From Protopterus annectens (Eukaryota; Chordata; Ceratodontiformes; Protopteridae): a DNA stretch of 64,000 bases. Below, one piece after another: positions 12,868 to 22,815 of the stretch. The translations under genes and the position numbers were made by a program. The notes beneath the pieces were generated by a model. That model did not search any database, was not told the origin of the DNA, and worked only from the letters and a program-made list of their open reading frames with translations. Positions within the stretch are counted from its first letter, which is position 1; each line of letters opens with the position of its first letter. Where the stretch lies: assembly GCF_019279795.1 (NCBI RefSeq), contig NC_056745.1, positions 505,811,903 to 505,875,902 on the forward strand. Direction: 5' to 3'.

Positions 12868-13243
12868 ATCCACTTTGGGGAAAATGGCATCCCTACTAAT
12901 TAGCACATTAATAACAAAGTACTAAGCATGCAATCAGTCGTGAGGGACTTGGGCACCCAGGTTGATAGCAACCTGACTTTTGACCACCATGTTACCTCCG
13001 TTGTATGGCTTTCTAGATGGCCCACCTCATAAATAAGGGTATTTTATCCAGGAACAAGGAGGTCATGACATGCCTGTACTCCTCCCTTATCAGACCCATT
13101 ATCAAGTACAATGCCCCCTTCGGCATGTAACTTGCCAAGCGCATGTAGCAGCTGGAGAGACCACAGAGGTTCCTGACCAGGAAAATCCATGATCTCAAAC
13201 ACCTATCCTAAACAGATAGGTTAGATAACTAGATAAAGTAGAT

Positions 13244-13568
13244 AACTGTTGTTAAAAATGTTATGAATATGTAAAGTAAATTAATATATATTAAATATTA
13301 AGTCTAATACTAGTTTTTTGAGATGGTCATCTATATTTAATATATTTAATATATTTAATATATATTAATTTACTTTACATTACTTAACACTATTTATTAC
13401 TAAATATAACACTATTTATTAAATTACTATTTATTAAATTACATTATATTTCTTCGTATATCTGTTTTTTCTTGCCAATATGCTTTGACAGTATTAGCTT
13501 AATACAAGCATTCACACAACACGGTATATTTTAATCTGAAACATATTCATAACATTTTAACAACAGTT
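13244..13568. repeat. AT-rich long inverted repeat (MITE-like)
   Basis: Outer arms at 13,244-13,270 and 13,543-13,568 are inverse complements with a one-base gap (AACTGTTGTTAAAAATG at the left). Directly inside, a perfect 27 bp inverted repeat pairs 13,269-13,295 with 13,354-13,380. The right outer arm lies about 160 bp away from the right inner arm, so the right half is interrupted. No transposase is present. It could be a MITE, or a structured part of the adjoining Penelope-like remnant. Confidence 0.6.
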
Positions 13569-14474
13569 TTTTAACACGCTAGTGTTGAGTGATGGTACAA
13601 GGTTTTTAACCATACAAAGTTTTAAGTCATTTGATGAACTTTTTGTCAAATTTATTGGCAGTTGAATCATTCGTTTTATTTGATGAAAAGATTTTATAAA
13701 ATCTGATTTTTAAATCCATAAGGTGTGATACTATATAAATTGTATTCATGGTAGTCTTCCATGTCTATTTTACATCGAAAGACTTTATATTTTACATTTT
13801 ATATTTTGCAGTCCTTTGTGTGTATTCAAGTATATTTCTTTAATATGTGATTGAATTCACGATGCAACAATTAAGTAATTAACTAATTAATTAGTTACAG
13901 CATGTGACTTTGGCTTCAGTATATATTTGTTGAGTATTAAGCATTATTTTATACTTGATAAAGCTCGGTATTGCACCGAGCGAAAGCGCTTGTTTTAGTG
14001 TGGTGGCTTCTAATAAAGGATTTACTTACAGTCTTGTTTGGTGCTTCGTCCTTGGGTCGTGAATTCCTCTTTTTATGGACGTCTGATTTCACTTGCTTCT
14101 CAAATTATATCAGTCATTACAGTCACAGATTTCTTTTACGCTAGAAAATGTGTTTTAGTTCAAAGTCTCTTAGTTTGTCATTAAAAATGTTCCTGATTTG
14201 GGGCCTTTATCCCGGATTCTTTTTGGCTTTGACTTTGTTTCTTAACATACATGGCTGAAATCTATAATAAATTGATCTATGTGCAGTATTCCCAGCTGTT
14301 TTGCCTACACATGGAGCCAATAAGCATAAATAAGTTTAAAATTGTTATTCCATGGTTTTCTTCATAGATATGCACCCCAATGTTTCAAACAAATGGAAAA
14401 GAGCTGGATTCTATGATATCTCCTGGATATGTCTAGGAAAAAAAGGAACCACAAAATAATGCCCTGTGCAGATT
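13569..14474 (+). mobile_element. Probable Penelope-like element 3' remnant
   Basis: No protein is readable here. The only structured signal is a hammerhead-like core at 13,955-13,992, followed by an AATAAA at 14,013. That combination is typical of the repeats bounding Penelope-like elements. The stretch beyond about 14,100 shows nothing I can assign. Low confidence, because assignment depends on the ribozyme-like motif. Confidence 0.35.
13955..13992 (+). ncRNA. Degenerate hammerhead-ribozyme-like motif
   Basis: The order TTGATAA, then stem GCTCGGT/ACCGAGC with loop ATTGC, then GAAA, then self-complementary GCGC, then TT matches the minimal hammerhead layout: CUGANGA, helix II, GAAA, very short helix III, UH. 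Two core positions differ from the consensus (C to T at the first and G to A at the sixth base of the first box), so cleavage is unlikely. The perfect 7 bp helix II is the strongest evidence. Confidence 0.45.
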
Positions 14475-16700
14475 TCAAGCTGGCATGAGAGACAAGATGG
14501 CAATTGGCCAACAGTTAGAGATTTCAAAAGGATTACCTCCATTATGGAGGGGAATAACATTTTTTTTCCATAGGGCAGGGATATGGGAATCTTGACTAGA
14601 TCTGTTGATGAGAATTGAGACTAGATATGCTATAGAGTCTGCAGTCAGCTTAAGGTACTCAGCAGGAAGATAATCAGCAGAAGGAGAATACGGTTTCAAT
14701 TTCTTTAGTAGCTAACATATGATCTCGAGACAGGTTGGAGATTAAAGGCAGGTATGTCAGGCCTAGTAGAGTTTTGAAGTTGATTAAATGGTTGGGGAGA
14801 GCTGGAGGTAAGAAATGCTATAATGTTGAAGAAAGTGTTAAATTTGGTAGCTGTTTCTGAGGGGACTAAGTTTGTATAAGGGTTTAGTTTGGAAAGAGAG
14901 CTAGGTTGAATAATTTTCTTAATTAAGCTCTAGAATTTCTTTGGATTTTTTTTTTTGTTTTTTTTTTTGCAATTATCTTGTGGGTCTGTATAACATATTT
15001 ATTTTTTATCTAGAAGAATTTGCTTCTTGGTAAGGTCATGCAACTCCTTGTATAGATGCAAGGCTTCATGGTTTTTATCTTTGTGCCTTTGTTTCCATGT
15101 TTTGTCATGTTTATGCATAGAAATTCAAGTTGAATGAATCATCCAGGAGGTTTGAGTATTTTTTACTCTTTTATTTCTGGTAGGGACAAGGGTAATTAAA
15201 GTTTTCATGAATATATTGTTGAATTTGTTAATGGCTTTGTCTAGGGGTAGGGTTTTGAGTAGAGACCAGTTAAAGGATTTTACTGCAGTGGTGGTGCTGC
15301 GGTAGCACTGTTGCCTCACAGTAAGACGTTGTCCCGTTCGATTCTCAGTTAGAGCGTCTTCTGCCTGTAGTCATGCGTGAATGGACGTACCTTCATTGAA
15401 GGTTGTGCGTCAGGGCTGGCAACTTGGCACGTAAAAATCAACTGCCAATCATTAGCGGACCGGAGTTCTGCTGTGGCGACCCCTAACCGGGAAAAGCCAA
15501 AAGACACAACAACAACAACCAGTTATAGGATTTTAGTAAATTATTGAGTGCAACAGGATGAAAGTTAGAAAGATTTTGTCTAGTTCTCTACTGATTTTTT
15601 TTAGCTGGTGGGTGATTTATCTATTGGAGAATATAGGGTGATCGTCACTAAGGGAATCAAGTAATAGTCCTGAGTTAGTATACTTGCTAGAGTCAGAGAC
15701 AAGTATCCAGTCAAGGATAGAATTTTTATCTTTCAATTTGTTGAGTCAAGTAGGAGAAGAGAGTAGATGTTTTAACTCATGCAAGTTAAGGCTAGTAGTT
15801 GGGGTGTTAGATTTCACAGGTAACCAGTCAGTGTTGATGTCTACTAAGATAATGGTTTCAGTAGCAATATTTGTAGTTATCCAGCAAAGAATTTCATCTA
15901 ACAAGCTAATATTATTACCTGGTGGTATGTATAGGGCAACTATATATAGTGTCTTATGTTTGTAAACATTTAGAAGAGAAATAAGAAGTTCTGCATTTTG
16001 AAAGGTTGCTATGGTACTTTTGAGGGGTGAGAAAGTTCAACAGTTATTACAATATAATTGAAAGGCTTCCTCCTTTTCTGTACAGTCTGTCACATTGAAT
16101 TATATTGAAGCCAGGAGATAGAATTTCAGAATCAGTTTAGAATATTACAAATATTAATGGAAGTAAGGAGAACTTTTTATGGGTATATAGGAGTTATGGG
16201 TAGAGAAGGGAAGAATGGATGAGGCCAAGGGACCAGGGTTTGGATGAATGTTACCACAAAGAATGATTTTAGAGAAGAGTGGATTGAGATTTGTTTTTTT
16301 TCTCCCATAGAGTATATGAATTTATTCCAGGTGAATTGAATGGTTATAAATTTTGAATTTGAAAAGGGGAATAGGTTGGACATTAAATAAATTTGAGGAA
16401 ATAGGTATGAAGGAGGGATTAGCCTGAGTATAGCTAGAGTGGCAGGTAATATGCAATAGTGAATAAAGTAAGGAAAATATTTGAAAAACAGGATACTATA
16501 GTATTAAGTAAATTAGGGGTAGTATAGGATACAAGCATCAGGACATATTTAGCACATAGTAAACATAATACAACAGGATTCCCCTTAAGGAGAATGCATT
16601 TATATCCACATATCAAAAACAGGTATAGGACTGTAGGAAAGAGACCATTAGAAGTTAGGAGACAAAGAAAAAGGGAAAATGGGTGACTAAAGAGCAACAG
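14475..16700 (-). mobile_element. L2-like LINE-B copy C, fragment
   Basis: Antisense LINE-B with its 5' side at the right. Endonuclease is readable from about 16,130 leftwards (IVALYIPPGNN near 15,930, NTDWLP near 15,820, and LSDDHPI near 15,640). The linker lies at 15,125-15,260 (LPLDKAINKFNN) and the reverse transcriptase start at 14,475-14,699 (LPAEYLKLTADSIAYL, ALWKKNVIPL). The copy ends inside the reverse transcriptase. A SINE interrupts it at 15,283-15,518. Many stops are present. Confidence 0.7.
15283..15518 (+). mobile_element. tRNA-derived SINE with RTE/Bov-B-like tail, copy 2
   Basis: Same family as the SINE at 2,010-2,250: head TGGTGGTGCTGCGGTAGC, B-box-like CGTTCGATTCTC, tail GCTGTGGCGACCCCTAACC and (ACA)n. 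It is flanked by a 17 bp target duplication with one mismatch (CCAGTTAAAGGATTTTA at 15,266-15,282; CCAGTTATAGGATTTTA at 15,519-15,535). It sits in the opposite orientation to its host LINE-B copy C. Confidence 0.9.
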
Positions 16701-16709
16701 ATACACTAA

Positions 16710-19056
16710 AATACCTCAATCTTGATGAAGCTGTCCACTTTTTCAGTTCCACCTTCCTGAGCATCTTAAACATCCACGCTCCCCAAAGATATGCCAGAGT
16801 CAGAAATAAAACATCCCCCTGGCTTCATAAAACCACCCGGGGACTAATAAAATTTGGGACAAGGCTTGGGAACACCGGCGCCAAACAAAATCCGTCTCAG
16901 CTAGGCAATCCTTCATCAAATTGCGTAACAAGGTAAAAAAGAAAATAAAAACTGATAAAGCCAACTACTATCAGTCTACCCTAAATTCCTCCCATCATAA
17001 TCCTTAGCAATTCTGGTCTACAATAAACTCCACACTCCACCCAGGTAAGATAGGAACCCCCCCCCCCCACCTACCATCCCCTCCTCCTCCAGCAGTATAC
17101 CTGACTCTTTCAACAAACATTTCACCAAAACCATCCTTTCACTAGCAAAACAACAACACTCCTCCTCTACCCCCTCACACAACCCAAAACCCCTACCCCT
17201 CTCCTTCACCTTCTCTCCAGTACCCACTTCCTACATAAAAAAAACTTCTAACAAAGCTTAAACCCACTAAACTTGCAGTTGACAATCTACCTTCAGAATA
17301 CCTAAAAATAGCAGCAGACACCCTAGCCTATCCAATCTCCATATTGATTAACCACTCCATATCAGAAACCTATGTGCCTACTCTATGGAAAATTTCACAC
17401 ACCATTCCCCTACACAAAGGTAGCTCCTCCACTGACCTTTACAACTTCCACCCCATTGCCATCCTCTCCCCACTCTCCAAGATTCTTGAGAAATGTATTA
17501 AGTCTCAGGTATTACATTTTCTCCTTACTAATAATCTTTTCTCTAAAAAAACCCAACACGGCTTCAGGCCATATCACAGTACCACCACTGCCTTACTCTC
17601 CTTCACCAACACAATCCTACAACATAAAAACAATAGCCTATGCTCCTTTACTGTATTTCTGGACCTATCAAAGACTTTTGATATTGTATCTCACAATATA
17701 CTTCTCTCTGTACTCACCAATCTCTCCTTTTCCCCCACTGCCACCAACTGGTTCCACAGCTATCTCTCAGGCCGACAGTAATCTGTAGTTTGGCAAGAAC
17801 AGTTATCCCCTTGTCCCCAGTTTCTCTCGGGGTACCCCAAGGCTCCATCCTTGGCCCCCTATTATTCTCCCTTTTCATCAGCAGCCTTCATACCTCTACC
17901 AAACATGCCACACTCATACAATATGCAGATGACTCCACCCTCATCTGCTCTGCCCCCACTCTACCAGAACTGCAAAAAATCACACAGGACTCATTCACAT
18001 CTGTAGAAAGCTGGCACTCCAATGCTTAACTTCTACTCAATCCTAACAAAACCAAGCTTCTTATATTTCATTCCTCTAAATCTAAACAGCCTACCTCCAT
18101 TTTTCATCTTACTGCCAAGAACAACACCATCATCTCTCCATGAGATCACACCAAAATTCTAGGTGTGGAGATTGACAACAATCTCAAATTCGACTTCCAG
18201 ATATCTCTTACCATAAAAAAAGTCCAGAAAAAACTCGGGGCACAAAATAAACAAATAAACAATACCTAACCAAGACAGCCCGGACTGCTATTGCCAACTC
18301 ACAGCTACTCTCCACTCTGCTCTACACCTCCCCCACACTCACCAACCCCAGGCAGACTGACCTAAACAGACTAGAAGCCTGCTACCATAGAATTGCTAAA
18401 TTTGCAACAGGCGCATCCTACCGTAGTCACCACTGTAACTCACTCAAGGAACTTGATTGGCTTGAACTACCTCAGCTCCTTCACCTGAATTAACTCTTAC
18501 TTGCACACAAACTAATAAACCAGCCCCACAAGATCCCATCACTCCAAAACATTCTCCAACCTTACTCCTCTTCAAGATCCCTAAGATTCAACAGCAAACA
18601 TCTACTCTTCACCACCATGCCCAAAAATTCAGCAGGAGACACCCTCTTCAGCTGTACCATTTCTAAACGATGGAACAACCTCCCTACCTCGATAAACAAC
18701 TTACCTACCTGCAGTCTATTCAAAACCACTCTCAAATCCCACCTAAAAATGCACTGGCTCTGCCCTTGCTCCAACCCCAACTAAGAAAACTTCCAACCTC
18801 TCAATACAGTGTTAGATATCATCTTTTTGTCAAATCGACTTAAAATCTGTCTAGTACTCATTACCCGTTGTATGTCCTGTATCCCATTATTGTTTTATGT
18901 ATTCTGCATGTCAAAGTGTTTACTGTAGATCATCTACTATTGTAGCATTTTCCATTATGTACTCGTGGAGCTTTTCTCCCTGGGCCTCTGCTGAAAAAGG
19001 ACCCATGTCCAGTTGGAATTTCCCGGTAAACAAATGTAATACATAAATAAATAAAT
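16710..19056 (+). mobile_element. L2-like LINE-B copy D, 5' truncated with intact 3' tail
   Basis: Begins in the endonuclease-reverse transcriptase linker, continues through the reverse transcriptase, and ends with the family 3' end (CCCTGGGCCTCTGCTGAAAA near 18,980) and an (ATAA)n tail at about 19,040-19,056. The same 3' end recurs at 44,820-44,930 and, inverted, at 4,660-4,740. It lies head to head with copy C at about 16,700. Both copies cover the linker and the first reverse transcriptase motifs, so they are separate insertions and not one inverted copy. Confidence 0.8.
17250..18780 (+). pseudogene. LINE-B reverse transcriptase, copy D
   Basis: Reverse transcriptase of the L2/CR1 group. 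Fingers: YVPTLWKISHTIPLHKG near 17,370-17,420. Motif [12 protein letters not shown] near 17,660. Motif [14 protein letters not shown] near 17,830-17,870 in a shifted frame. Catalytic YADD lies at 17,922-17,933. The open pieces are 17,344-17,781 and 17,790-18,029; the C-terminal part to 18,780 is broken by stops. All catalytic residues remain visible, but the frame shifts between motifs A and B. No active protein can be made. Confidence 0.8.
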
Positions 19057-19310
19057 ACACAGATGGGTGGATGATCTCCAGAAAAAAACAGACATAGTAT
19101 AAGGGTACCAATGCAGAAAGGGTAAGAAGAGAGACAGAAAGGTACAAAATCAAGGAGAGATGAGTAATCTAACAATTTTCTGTACAAGGTGCACAGCCTA
19201 TGTTTCTCAGAAGCTATATTTGTTTTTTTGTAAGGATGTGCTCCAGATTTGAAATTAGTTCTGAAGAAGTCCGTATATTGCATGGACAAAAGCTTTAAAC
19301 TGTTTGTTAC
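19057..19310. other. Spacer with hammerhead-like motif
   Basis: Sequence between the LINE-B tail and the CR1 copy 3 5' edge. It has no coding signal. Its right part carries the hammerhead-like motif listed separately, which suggests a scrap of a Penelope-like element. Confidence 0.4.
19261..19297 (+). ncRNA. Second hammerhead-ribozyme-like motif
   Basis: CTGAAGA at 19,261-19,267 matches the CUGANGA box exactly. Helix II is GTCC (19,269-19,272) with GGAC (19,284-19,287), followed by AAAA in place of GAAA, then GCTTT. The layout resembles minimal hammerheads of Penelope-like elements. One core base (G to A) is changed, so activity is doubtful. It lies just upstream of the CR1 copy 3 truncation point. 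Confidence 0.45.
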
Positions 19311-19317
19311 CCAAATC

Positions 19318-21332
19318 ATACACCAATGCACTGCACAAACACATACACAAATGCATGGATCTCACCATACCCAATAGAACTAAGGCGCTCTCCTCAAAAA
19401 AAAGGAAGCTAATCTGGTGGCCCCCTGCCATAAACAAACTCTACAACAGAAGGAGGAAACTGATGCACAATAAGATGAAGTCCCAAGACTGGAAAAACTC
19501 CCTTATCAGCCTCAACAAAAGGTTGAGATTGTTCATCAAATTCTGTAAAGCTAGCTATGAAAACAGAATTGCAGCAGATAGTAAAGACAACCACAAGGCC
19601 TTCTATAGTTATGTAAAGAATCTCCATGGCAATACCTACATTTGCTCTGAGCTACTGCACAATGGTACCACCTATACCAAGCCAACAGATATTGCCAATG
19701 TACTGGCGGACAGATTCAGTGCTAACTTTAGCCCCCAAAGGACCAGTTACAATACCAGTAGATTGCCAGGCACCCAGTATTACTACTGCACAGGTTAAAA
19801 AGCACAGTCCAAGGCCAAGAATACAGCTTCTATGGGACCTGACAGTATCTCTGGCTGTGTTCTCCATGAACTACAGAGTGAACTGGCACTTCACCTGTGT
19901 GCCCTGTTCAATCACAGCCTCACCTCAGGCTTTGTCCCTACCGAATGGTGCACTGCTACAGTCATCCCTCTTCAAAAAGGAGGAGTGACTACAGACCCCG
20001 GGAACTATCGCCCCATTATCCTGATGAGTCTAATATGCAAAGCTATGGAACGCATCATCATGGACCTAATAAACAAGGATATATGGAGTCTCCAAACGCT
20101 AGATCCTACACAGTTTGGTTTTGTGAAGGGTAGATCATGCCTGCTCAACTTGGTCGACTTCTTTGAGTCAGTCACCAGAGCTGTGGATGAAGGTAAGGTG
20201 GTTCATACAGCCTACCTTGATCTGGCCAAAGCCTTTGATACCATTCCCCACTCAGGAATCCTAGAAAAAACTTTCTAAGCTAGGCATCAACCCTTATATC
20301 ATTAGGTGGGTTGCAAACTGGCTCACAGATAGAACCCACAGTGTGAAAGTAGCTGACTTTAAGTCAGACTGCTGACCAGTCATGAGTGGAGTCCCACAGG
20401 GTTCAGTCGTGGGTCCTCCCCTGTTTGGTATCTACTTCTCTGAAGTCCAGGCCAACATGAAGGGACTCTAGCTGACACAGTTCGCAGACAATTGCAAGTT
20501 GGGAGCTATTATTAACTCCCCAAGTGATGCTGACATCCTACAGAAAGGCCTGAATGAGACCAACAACTGGTGTCAGAATCATGGCTTTAAGCTCAATGCC
20601 AAAAAATGTGTCTTCATCCCCTTTGGGAAAAACACAGTTCCCTTGAATTACCACATTGATGGTAGTCCACTGAACACAGAAGGTGTTATAAGAGATCTGG
20701 GAACACTGGTTGACAGAAACCTCTCTTTTGACCACCACGTTGCCACTGTGGTCAGAAAGTCATTCTATGTGGCACATCACATTACTAAGGGTTTTGCATC
20801 CAGGAAGGAAGAGGTCATTGTCTGCTTCTACTCTTCCCTCATTAGGCCAGTCATCGAGTACAATGCCCCATTTAGCATGTACCTCACTAGACACCTACAA
20901 CAACTGGGGAGGCCACAAAAGTACCTCACAAAGTGGATCCTAGGCCTTAAACACTTGTCCTATATGGACAGACTCAAAAAACTCCAACTATTCTCTGTCT
21001 CATATCGCCTACTTAGAGACGACCTCTGCTTGACTTACAAAGCCATGTCTGACCCAGCTCTGTTAAAAATGCTACATCTGAAGAAATCCCAATCCCTCTG
21101 TACCACATGCTCCAGAGACCTCAACCTCATTACCACAATCAACAGAGCATGCTTGAGGGACAGGTTCATAACCCAGAGATGGCCTATGCTATGGAATAGA
21201 CTTTCCATACATGTCAAGCAGAGCACCTCAATGGCCCTCTTCACGAGAAATCTTGATGAGTGGATGGGAAATAGAAAATTCACCCTGGGGATCACTCCAG
21301 TGGCTCTACTCGACAGAGGCACTAGGAACTAA
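19318..21332 (+). pseudogene. CR1 copy 3 ORF2 reverse transcriptase
   Basis: Open stretches at 19,318-19,798, 19,832-20,278 and 20,499-21,332 join through frameshifts. Motifs are MGPDSISGCVLHEL, GNYRPIILMSL, FVKGRSCLLNL, AYLDLAKAFDTIPHSG (near 20,210-20,260) and FADNCKLGA near 20,478, followed by the conserved thumb region (RPQKYLTKWILGLKHLS). The second catalytic aspartate of the FADD box is Asn, which would abolish polymerase activity even without the frameshifts. Confidence 0.85.
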
Positions 21333-21430
21333 GGTTGGGTGGCACGATGCCAGGGTAATCCTATGGACTATGCTTGTAAAGGTGCCAGGGCCATTAGCCT
21401 AGTATACACCTATGAACCTATGAACCTAAG
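19318..21430 (+). mobile_element. CR1 LINE copy 3, 5' truncated
   Basis: Starts in the ORF2 linker and continues through reverse transcriptase to a complete 3' end, with the octamer-like terminal repeat CCTATGAACCTATGAACC at about 21,411-21,428. CR1 elements typically end in short tandem octamers. 5' truncation is the normal outcome of target-primed reverse transcription. Confidence 0.88.
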
Positions 21431-22245
21431 AGTTACTGTGGATAGATTTAGCAGTGTTCTTTTTGATTCATAAAAAGAAGAACACTGGTATGGATGAAGA
21501 TGGAAGTAATAGGACTGATGACATGGAAATATTCATACAAGAATTTGAAACAAGGGAAGAAAGTGAATGACAGGAATACAAGGAAGTGAAACAAAGAGCA
21601 AAAAAAAAAAAAGAATCAGAAAGCAGAGGAGAGTATGGATATGCAGCTGACAGGAGTTTAGAAAAGTGGATGTGTGGTTCTTTCTGTACATAGCAGAAAA
21701 TAAAAAAGGGTACGGAAGGAACTGATTAAATTACCAAAAGATAAGGAGTATAATACAAGGCAGAGAATGAGCAGAGGTGCTGTGTTAATTATCTGCATTC
21801 ATCTTCACCACAGAAAAAGAGAGACGGGAGCAAGTTTAAGAAAGACCAAGAACAAAGTCTGGGAAGTGAAAAGATGGAAACAAAGTCTGTACAAAGGGGA
21901 CTGATCACCTTGGCAGACAACAAGGTATAAGAAATAGATGGGAGCCCTCATAATGCTAACAAATCAGGCCACAGTCCCAGAAAACCAGTTGATAGAGGTA
22001 TTCAGCAAGTCACTGGTCATTGGGGGATATCCTGGGGAGCAGGAGTGTCATTTCAGAAAAGAAACAGAAGAATGTACCATTAAATGAAAGGTCTGAGAGC
22101 CTAAATTCAGGTCTGGCAAAATAATAAATAAAGTAATGAGAAAGCATCACTGGAGAAAAATAGAGCCCAGAGTACTAATCAGAATGGATTCATTTCAAAA
22201 ATGTCTTGCTATCTGTTGCACGTTGGAATGTACTGCAATCCTGTA
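21431..22245. other. Unassigned purine-rich spacer
   Basis: A- and G-rich sequence with no readable conserved domain. Parts have the texture of old LINE coding sequence, for example 21,930-22,200, but no diagnostic motif could be identified. Confidence 0.4.
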
Positions 22246-22487
22246 TGTTGTTTGTCTTTTGGCTTTTTTCCAGTTAGGGGTTGCCACAGTGGAACTCCGG
22301 TCCGCTAATGATTGGCAGCAGATTTTCACGAATGCCGAGGTGCCAGCTCGATGTCCAACCTTCAACGAAGGCACGCCCATTTACGCATGTCTTTTGAACG
22401 CCCACCCAACCGCAGGGAGGATATGCAGACTCCACACAGAAGGCACTACCCGCACTCCAGCCGAGAATCGAATGGGAGAACCTTATA
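22246..22487 (-). mobile_element. SINE with RTE/Bov-B-like tail, copy 3, long-body variant
   Basis: Antisense copy of the RTE-tailed SINE. On the minus strand the B-box-like CATTCGATTCTCGG is near 22,470, and the tail (GTGGCAACCCCTAACTGG) is near 22,290-22,270. Unlike copies 1 and 2 it keeps an extra middle block (reverse of TCTGCATATCCTCCCTGCGG) like the one seen in the tRNA-RTE unit near 11,360. The A-box end is missing. Confidence 0.75.
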
Positions 22488-22678
22488 AAAAGCTTTTTTT
22501 ATTAACTAATTCAGAAGCACAGAACAATTACTCATTTGACTTGCAGCGCATATTGTATAAGGCAGTCCTCACAACTAGATTTGGCTGTTTTACATTATTT
22601 TGATCTGTAATAGCATGCTGGGTAATGTACTTAAATTAAACAGCCACTAGCAGCATACTTTATTTATTTATTTTATAT

Positions 22679-22687
<9 letters not shown>
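22488..22687. other. Short spacer
   Basis: AT-rich sequence leading into a (TTTA)n and (TA)n tract. No feature is seen. Confidence 0.4.

Positions 22688-22732
<45 letters not shown>
22688..22732. repeat. (TA)n microsatellite, left flank of TIR element
   Basis: About 22 TA units abutting the left inverted repeat at 22,733. The matching (TA)n at 25,917-25,975 abuts the right inverted repeat. Together they suggest one TA tract split by an insertion. Confidence 0.85.
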
Positions 22733-22735
<3 letters not shown>

Positions 22736-22815
22736 CCCTTTAAATCATCGAATGTTCAGAACATCGAAGTGAGATTGTGGAATGTTGGGTGTGTATGCAG
22801 GGCAGCAAGGTGCCC

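Larger units (their letters stand above)
9280..13220 (+). pseudogene. CR1 copy 1 ORF2 (endonuclease-reverse transcriptase), broken
   Basis: Degraded CR1 ORF2. Endonuclease motifs are LILGDFNYPTIEW near 9,573 and SDHKEIT near 9,785. The linker and fingers lie at 10,020-10,650 (SMGPNNIPACIL). Motif A is LAKAFD near 10,830, and the catalytic FADDCK is intact near 11,099. The C-terminal part resumes after the RTE unit at 12,868 and ends near 13,220. Frame changes are frequent, so this is a fossil. The family signature is FADD instead of the usual YADD. Confidence 0.8.
2880..13228 (+). mobile_element. CR1 LINE copy 1, near full length but twice interrupted
   Basis: A CR1-type non-LTR retrotransposon with 5' leader (about 2,880-4,050), ORF1 (from 4,051) and ORF2 endonuclease/reverse transcriptase (about 9,280-13,220). 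The leader matches the one at 30,440-31,500, including the phrase around AAGCACTTGGGCTTCAGG. An antisense LINE-B occupies 4,642-8,889 and a tRNA-RTE unit occupies 11,244-12,867. Removing both gives a collinear CR1. Many frameshifts and stops make it inactive. The 3' end is missing: homology stops near 13,228, before the CR1 terminal octamer repeat seen in other copies. Confidence 0.85.

Noticed and set aside
19304..21332. Continuation of CR1 copy 1 (ending at 13,228) in the 19-21 kb CR1
   Set aside because: The two overlap in content: copy 1 already covers the linker and reverse transcriptase, so they are separate copies.
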